Origin: Chara braunii
Lineage: Eukaryota; Streptophyta; Charophyceae; Charales; Characeae
Reading direction: 5' to 3'
Assembly (NCBI GenBank): GCA_003427395.1
Contig: BFEA01000424.1
Span: 1,038,867-1,060,845 of the forward strand
DNA: 21,979 nt
Shown: in pieces, positions 17,344 through 21,979 of the stretch
Numbering within the stretch: position 1 is the stretch's first letter
Layout of the letters: each line of letters starts with the position of its first letter
Notes under the pieces: model-generated
Databases searched by the model: none
What the model saw: only the letters and a program-made list of their open reading frames with translations
Told to the model about the DNA's origin: nothing
Position numbers and translations under genes: made by a program

Positions 17344-18611
17344 CGGGCCCAGGTCCGGGCCCGGGTGTGCTGGTGGTCTAACCTCCCATTACCTCTCAAT
17401 AATTCCTGAGCATGAAGAAAATTAATCCTCCCTTAGGACCATCTTAGCGCCCTTCCTGACTACAAACTTCCTTAAACCGCTAGTACATGGCCCCCGACTG
17501 GCAAGATTTCGACGTCTTCCTTGCCTAACAAATGGATTTTGGAGGCTCTCGCGGCGGCAACGCAAAGAGAAAATATGTGTGCTGCTGGCGGTTCGGCAAA
17601 GCTTCGCATGCAGCGTAGTGCCGCCTGGCCCGGCCGTACTTGTGGTTTACGCACATCCCTCTTTCCTCAGCAACTTCCTTGATTACAAACTTTCACGACC
17701 TCAAGGAAGCGGTCATTCAAACAGAGTTTAACGGAGAACGCTTCGCTTGATCTATCGACAAAGAAGAAAAAGATAACACAGTGGCGGCAAACTGATGATA
17801 CCACTCTTTCTTTCCCCTACCAATACCCCCTGGAATAGCCTCAATCCCTGAGAGTCCGGCGACTGCAGAACAAGAAGCCTCTGGACAAGTCAAAAAAGGC
17901 ATGCCTCCTGGTGAAAAGGGCACACCTATAGGATAGAGAAGCGGCTTTAAGTACCTAGTAGGCTAGTACCTAGTACCTTCCTACATGATAGTACCTTCCT
18001 TCCTCCTTTTCCTCCTCAGCAACTCTCTTTAGACTTACTGAATCGCGTACGCCGTCCGTGCCTCTGTTCCTTCAGCAGCAATGCAGGACCACCTGTCCTT
18101 GCGCGGTCTCCGTGTCGGTGTGTCTTCATCAGCAATACAGTGCGTAACCCCCTTCCTTGCATGGTCTCTGAGCTTCGAAATGTTTCCAAAGGACCTTGAA
18201 GTTCATGCTGCTTCAACAACACACTACCGTAAGCAAATACTTCCCTCCCTCCTTTCCTTCCCTCCCTTCAATGATCTTCAGACTGAGTCCAAAACTTTCA
18301 CCCTTACTCAAATTACTCAGCTTGCTTAAGAAACCTGTCCTTTGTACCATCTGACAGTGTAGACCCCACCCAGGCTGCAATCGTCAAACCATTGGTACAC
18401 ACCCCCAGCCTTGCTGAAAAGAAACTTGATGCCCATCTGAAAACATTCGAGCCGGGTCGCTGTCGATAAATTCCATTGCCGACCTTTGTCGCGTTTCAGC
18501 CCTCCGAAGGGGGGCCGCGGCTGATGTACGGCGTGCACTTGTGGTTAAGTAAGTAGCCAGAATCGTGGCATACCTCCACGTACTTTTCGCCAAACGTGAG
18601 GAATGCTATGT
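17344..18611. other. Gene-free stretch
   Basis: No supported gene. It includes another member of the dispersed repeat family at about 17530-17620 and a GGGCCC-rich patch at 17344-17366. The small frames at 18016-18329 show no known domain. Confidence 0.5.
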
Positions 18612-18689
18612 GCATTCTCGCAATTTAACCGCCAAGGGCATTCTCGCAATTTAACAGCCAAGGGCATTCTCACAATTCAACTGATGTTG
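18612..18689 (+). repeat. Three 26-bp tandem units
   Basis: GCATTCTCGCAATTTAAC recurs at 18612, 18638 and 18664, a period of 26. The third copy is diverged (CACAATTCAAC). Confidence 0.9.
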
Positions 18690-18929
18690 CCATTTTTTAG
18701 ATTAAAATTTGGTGACTATTTTGACGAGACCCTACCGTCTTCACCCATATAGAACGGTGAACAATCATCGCTGCATCTAGACTGAAAAATGTCCCAAATA
18801 CAGGTACAATGACCGAGCATTCTACTGGACGTGTGAAGGACGCAGGTTTGGAAGTTCGGGTGGCTTAGGGAGCACCTTCACAGTCAGCGTCCCTTTCCTG
18901 AGCGGCTTCCTTTGGCAGGCTCTAAGTTT

Positions 18930-19063
18930 GGGCCTCGCTGCACTACGGTAACCCTCGAAATTTGCAAAACGAGAGTGAATCTTCCGCTAGAATATGGAAA
19001 GATGCACTGCCATGATTTTTGTCTTTTGTGCATGTCGGGAGTTACTGTAGTGCAGCGAGGCCC
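18930..19063. mobile_element. 134-bp Harbinger-type MITE
   Basis: The inverted repeats GGGCCTCGCTGCACTACGG... (18930-18952) and its complement (19041-19063) are 23 bp with one mismatch, and weaker pairing extends inward. TTT lies on both sides (18927-18929 and 19064-19066), a 3-bp duplication. The outer GGGCCTCG resembles the GGGGCTCG end of the large Harbinger element. The interior holds the GAATCTTCCGCTAG core that is multiplied at 12364-12838. It has no coding capacity and would rely on a Harbinger transposase (inference). Confidence 0.85.
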
Positions 19064-19144
19064 TTTACCACCTTGGTCGACTAAGCCGCGGGTACAACGA
19101 CAAGGCAAACTCGAGAAACGAAATTGATCCAATCCAAAAAATTT

Positions 19145-19265
19145 GGAGGCTTGGCGCTACCGGACCAAAATGGCCGCCAGGCCCGGCGGCACCAGCCAAA
19201 ACAAAAGGAGAAGTCCTGCATCGGCATTTCGGGCATTTCGGCAAACTTTGGCCGCAAGTTTGGCG
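19145..19265 (+). repeat. Dispersed repeat family, another member
   Basis: The same order of blocks as at 16485-16620: GGCGCTACCGGACC, then CGGCGGCACCAGCC, an A-rich stretch and CATTTCGGCAAACTTTGGC. It supports a repeat family of about 120-150 bases scattered over 16.4-19.3 kb. Confidence 0.5.
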
Positions 19266-19823
19266 CGCAGGCAGGACTCAGGAGGAATTCGCCTCAGCAA
19301 AAACTGTCTCGGATATCATACTGGTTGCTTAACCAGCTTTCTTTGCACACACATTGTCCTCTCTCAGGCCCTTATCTGTGAGCATCTAGCTTCCCATGAC
19401 GCCGATGACGGGCTTCTCCCGTGTACCTCAGTTCACGACCTCTTCCTTCCTCGACCTTAATCATGATCGTCAAGGAAAGCTCATCAGCAGATAGAATGTG
19501 TCCTCCTGCAATTTGTCGAAATATAGTCCGTAAACGACCCTCTTTTCTCCGAAATACTACAGACAAACATACTTTTTTTTTTTCCATACCAAGCACGAGC
19601 TCGTCAGCATGCCATAGAGACGGAAGCAGGCACTTGGAAACTGTTCCCACAACAATTTTTTCACTAACATCAGTCCGTCGACCAATGACTCTAGTTCCCG
19701 GCTATATCTCCTGTCTATTTATCTTCAAGGCAGACTTTCCCTTGGCTGTGAAGGTGGAACCACAGGACAATGCAACAAATCGACGATGGCGCCGAGCTCT
19801 CATGCTTTGCAGGCTCGAAACTT
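19266..19823. other. Region downstream of the PLC exon
   Basis: No supported gene. Overlapping frames on both strands (19372-19650 minus, 19421-19855 plus) have mixed composition, but I recognise no domain. If the PLC exon is spliced onward at its GTAGGT site, a further terminal exon could lie here. Confidence 0.4.
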
Positions 19824-20022
19824 GTGAAGGTGAAACTGCTGCAACCGCAGGATAACGGAATCAGCAGGCTAGCAAACCATACACCAACAACTACCGCACA
19901 CCGAGTCGTCAGCTCGCATGGGGGAAAATTGTGAAGGTGAAACCGCTGCAACCTCAGGATAGGCTAGCAAACCATACACCAACACCTACCTCACACAGAC
20001 AGAGTCATCAGCTTGCACGGGA
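19824..20022 (-). repeat. 107-bp tandem duplication overlapping the PLC exon end
   Basis: Copies start at 19824 and 19931 (GTGAAGGTGAAAC) and end with the TCAGCTYGCA block at about 19920 and 20020. They are about 85% identical with small indels. The upper copy contains the last codons, the stop and a possible splice donor of the PLC exon. A partial third copy may begin near 19748. Confidence 0.8.
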
Positions 20023-20324
20023 TGATGCTCTTCGATCTCAATGAGGGTCAGGAGAGAGACAGAACCAAGGATGTGCATACCTCGGTCATAAAGGGGCATG
20101 GATCGGAAGCCTGGTAGAAGTGCAGACACAGGCAAAACAGTTTGTCCTCCAAAGTCGTCCTTGCCCATCTTGTCATACTCGTGCACTTCGATTCGCAAAA
20201 CAGCAAGCTCGGGAACTCGGAGCGGGAACTCACAAAGCTCATCCTCCCAAGAAGGGTAGAAATCATCCTCCAGTTGCTTCAACGTGTAGTTCTTTGAATC
20301 TCCATCCACACCAGAAACACGAAC
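19986..20324 (-). CDS. Phosphoinositide-specific phospholipase C, C2-domain exon
   Basis: The minus strand encodes about 112 residues forming most of a C2 domain. Key blocks are VRVSGVDGDSK at the start, WEDELCEFPLRVPELAVLRI, and EVHEYDKMGKDDFGGQTVLP, followed by PLYDRGMHILGSVSLL. This matches plant PI-PLC (PI(4,5)P2 hydrolysis to IP3 and diacylglycerol), where C2 is the last domain and binds membranes with Ca2+. There is no ATG: the frame begins after CAG at 20327-20325, a plausible splice acceptor, so this is an internal or terminal exon. It ends at a TAG (19988-19986) about 15 residues past the usual end of plant PLC. A donor-like AG/GTAGGT overlaps the stop at 19989. The upstream X/Y catalytic exons were not found in the window and presumably lie beyond it, across a long intron. 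The exon shows no stops or frameshifts. Confidence 0.85.
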   Translation of the reverse strand, partial: VRVSGVDGDSKNYTLKQLEDDFYPSWEDELCEFPLRVPELAVLRIEVHEYDKMGKDDFGGQTVLPVSALLPGFRSMPLYDRGMHILGSVSLLTLIEIEEHHPVQADDSVCVR

Positions 20325-20339
20325 CTGACTCGATGCCAA

Positions 20340-20511
20340 ATGAGTTCATGCACATACACACACAGACAGAAGCAAAAAAAACAATTTCTTAGAGTCTGTG
20401 TTGCGGTGGAGCCTCCTGACAAATCTTCTGAGCTATAACAAACACTGTCTCACACTGTAATCCTTGCTTGGTGAGCTGCATTCAGCAAATGTAAGAACAT
20501 GGATGCACACA

Positions 20512-20565
<54 letters not shown>

Positions 20566-21310
20566 CACACAAAATCAGTTTTATCAACTCTTATGTACAC
20601 TGTGTCTTTCTCCTGTTGCCTTTCCTTCCTCTCATTTTTTTCTAAGTATTTTTTGTTTACCCAACTGAGAACCCTTAAGCAGTGCCATTCCAAGTTTGGA
20701 GTGCCTACATCACTCTTAGGTGGGGGGGCGCTCAATTCGGGATGTCTGTGTGTCCTACGGGTGATGATGGATGTTCGTCGGAGTGACTCCCTGGCTCAGT
20801 GGGTGGTGGGAACCAACAGTCTGCGGTGTTCAATCGTGATGTGAGTAGGTGATGTGCTGCTTTGATGTGTGGACTGCCTCGTCTGTGCTCCGCTGCTGCC
20901 TTGCTGCCTGTCCTGCTTGCTTCACATGTGGTTCTCTGCAAGCTGTTGTGTTCACGGGGCTTCGCTGCTCTGCTGCCTTACCGCACTTCCGCTGGCCATT
21001 CCTTCCGTGTCCTTTGCTTGTGCACCTTCTAGTTTGATTGCCTTGTTGGTGTTGCCTCGCGCTTCACCGCATGGTTGCTGTGCTGCTCGTCCGCTCGCCC
21101 TGTCGTCCCTTGCAGTGTGGCTGCCTTGGTGGTGTTGCCTTGTGCCTCACTGCGTGTCCTGCGTGCTGTGTCATTCCTTCAGTCGTTTTTGGCATTGTGC
21201 AGCCGTGTGCTCCGCAGGGTTGCTGCCCGCTGCTAAGTTCCGCTAGGGAAAAGTCTGCCTTCAACAAGGGTCAGGTTCATGACCCAAACCATCAAATACA
21301 GAGTCCCCAG
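20340..21310. other. Probable PLC intron sequence, no gene seen
   Basis: No recognisable exon on either strand. It contains a (CA)n tract at 20506-20571 and a GC/CT-rich part (20830-21240) with loosely repeated TGCCTTGNTGGTGTTGCCT blocks. Cys/Leu-rich plus-strand frames there come from composition. Confidence 0.5.
20506..20571 (+). repeat. (CA)n microsatellite
   Basis: About 66 bases of CA repeats with three short interruptions. Confidence 0.93.
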
Positions 21311-21362
21311 ATTGTCGAGGGTTCAGCCTCCTGATGAGTCGGTGCAACTCCGATGAAACAAT
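21311..21362 (+). ncRNA. Type III hammerhead self-cleaving ribozyme
   Basis: All three helices and the invariant core are present. Stem III pairs ATTGT (21311-21315) with ACAAT (21358-21362). The cleavage triplet is GTC, with cutting expected after C21316. Stem I pairs GAGG (21317-21320) with CCTC (21327-21330) around loop GTTCAG. The core CTGATGA is at 21331-21337. Stem II pairs GTCGG with CCGAT around loop TGCAACT; its first pair is a G-U wobble. GAA at 21355-21357 followed by A21358 completes the conserved GAAA. A short stem III is typical of hammerheads in retrozymes and Penelope-like elements, which often act as dimers (known for those families). No flanking LTR or protein was identified. 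It lies on the strand opposite to the PLC exon. Confidence 0.85.
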
Positions 21363-21979
21363 ATTGTTATCATCAGTTTTTTTATTTTTCCCGTTTTTTG
21401 CTGTTTGATCTGCTGTCGTTGCTTTGGCTGACCTATGTTGTCTATCGCCTTGCCCGCCTCGCCCTGCCCCCTTATAGCCAATGTCTTCGTCTTTTCGTGG
21501 GTATTAATTGACTTGTTTCTTAGCTCACTTTGTCTTCCCCTACTTTGTTTCTGTGCCCGCCCGCCGCCCCCGTGCCCTCCATCCTAGGTGCTTTGTTGTT
21601 GCTTGCCATTCAGTGCCTCTTCGTACATCTCCTCATTGTGTGCTGCCGTCTACTTGCTGCTTTCGGCCCCTCCCCATGTTGTAGTCTGTTTTGCCTCCAT
21701 ACTAGGGCTTTTCGCTTCTGTTTGTTAAACTTTGTTTGCTTGTTCCGGTCAACGACATGCCTTATGAAGTGGGCGATTTATTATCTGGTATGTTTCTTGA
21801 TGTGCTTTTTTGGCGCAGCTCGCCACAACTTTTCTCGCGGGGGTTTCGTCTCTCATCAACACACACACACATACACACACACATTGACGCATGCTCAGGG
21901 GAGCAATGCGCAGTATACCAAGGATCCACAATGTGATGAAAAGGACTGAAATGGACAGTGCAAATCGGCGCAGCATCAA
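21363..21979. other. T-rich stretch to the window end
   Basis: No supported gene. T/C-rich sequence with a short (CA)n run at 21858-21882. Open frames on both strands are compositionally biased and show no domain. Confidence 0.5.

Noticed and set aside
19470-20015. Other CTGATGA strings (minus strand near 19485 and 20010; plus strand near 6409, 9285 and 17792) as further hammerheads
   Set aside because: None has a following stem II plus GAAA with matching stems I and III. Several lie in GAT microsatellites.
20869-21246. Cys/Leu-rich 125-codon plus-strand frame resembling membrane segments
   Set aside because: It derives from a CTTGCTG/TGCC-rich repetitive composition, and other frames in the same stretch are also open. 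No motif.

Overview
This is a piece of a repeat-rich eukaryotic nuclear genome. It has long homopolymer and dinucleotide tracts, A-tailed retroelement ends with target-site duplications, a Harbinger DNA transposon, an LTR primer-binding site complementary to a plant-type initiator tRNA, and one exon of a plant-type phosphoinositide phospholipase C. The flavour of the LINE, Harbinger and PLC proteins points to a streptophyte; a charophyte alga such as Chara is my best guess (inference, not proven). Two single N bases (8543, 16388) suggest a draft assembly. I see no prokaryotic gene, CRISPR array or virus.

The left half is a three-layer nest of transposons. Layer 1 is a minus-strand LINE whose ORF2 tail lies at 10989-10675 and continues at 2244-1533, ending in a poly(A) tail (poly-T at 1496-1532). 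Layer 2 is a PIF/Harbinger element at 2245-10674, with perfect 25-bp terminal inverted repeats and a 3-bp ACA duplication, that cut the LINE zinc-finger (zf-RVT) coding region. Removing it and one ACA restores the LINE reading frame. It carries a decayed Myb/SANT-like gene (+, 3152-4713) and a truncated DDE transposase (-), arranged convergently. Layer 3 is a 3.76-kb A-tailed insertion (6214-9976) in the 5' end of the transposase, with a 15-bp target-site duplication. It has no recognisable protein, a GC-rich minisatellite at its 5' end and duplicated modules inside.

From 10990 to about 13100 there is an LTR retrotransposon fragment (LTR plus primer-binding site), a possible tRNA-like sequence, a 30-nt poly-C run and an array of MITE-like cores. 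From 13280 to 17350 the DNA is dominated by small A-tailed insertions with target-site duplications, two of them apparently orphan poly(A) tails, and by local tandem duplications (183, about 129 and 270 bp). A clean 134-bp Harbinger-type MITE sits at 18930-19063.

The right end holds the only host gene I can support: the C2-domain exon of a PI-PLC on the minus strand (20324-19986). To its right, on the opposite strand, is a well-formed type III hammerhead ribozyme (21311-21362). It is the most interesting small element in the window. The remaining open reading frames are mostly low-complexity or repeat shadows.
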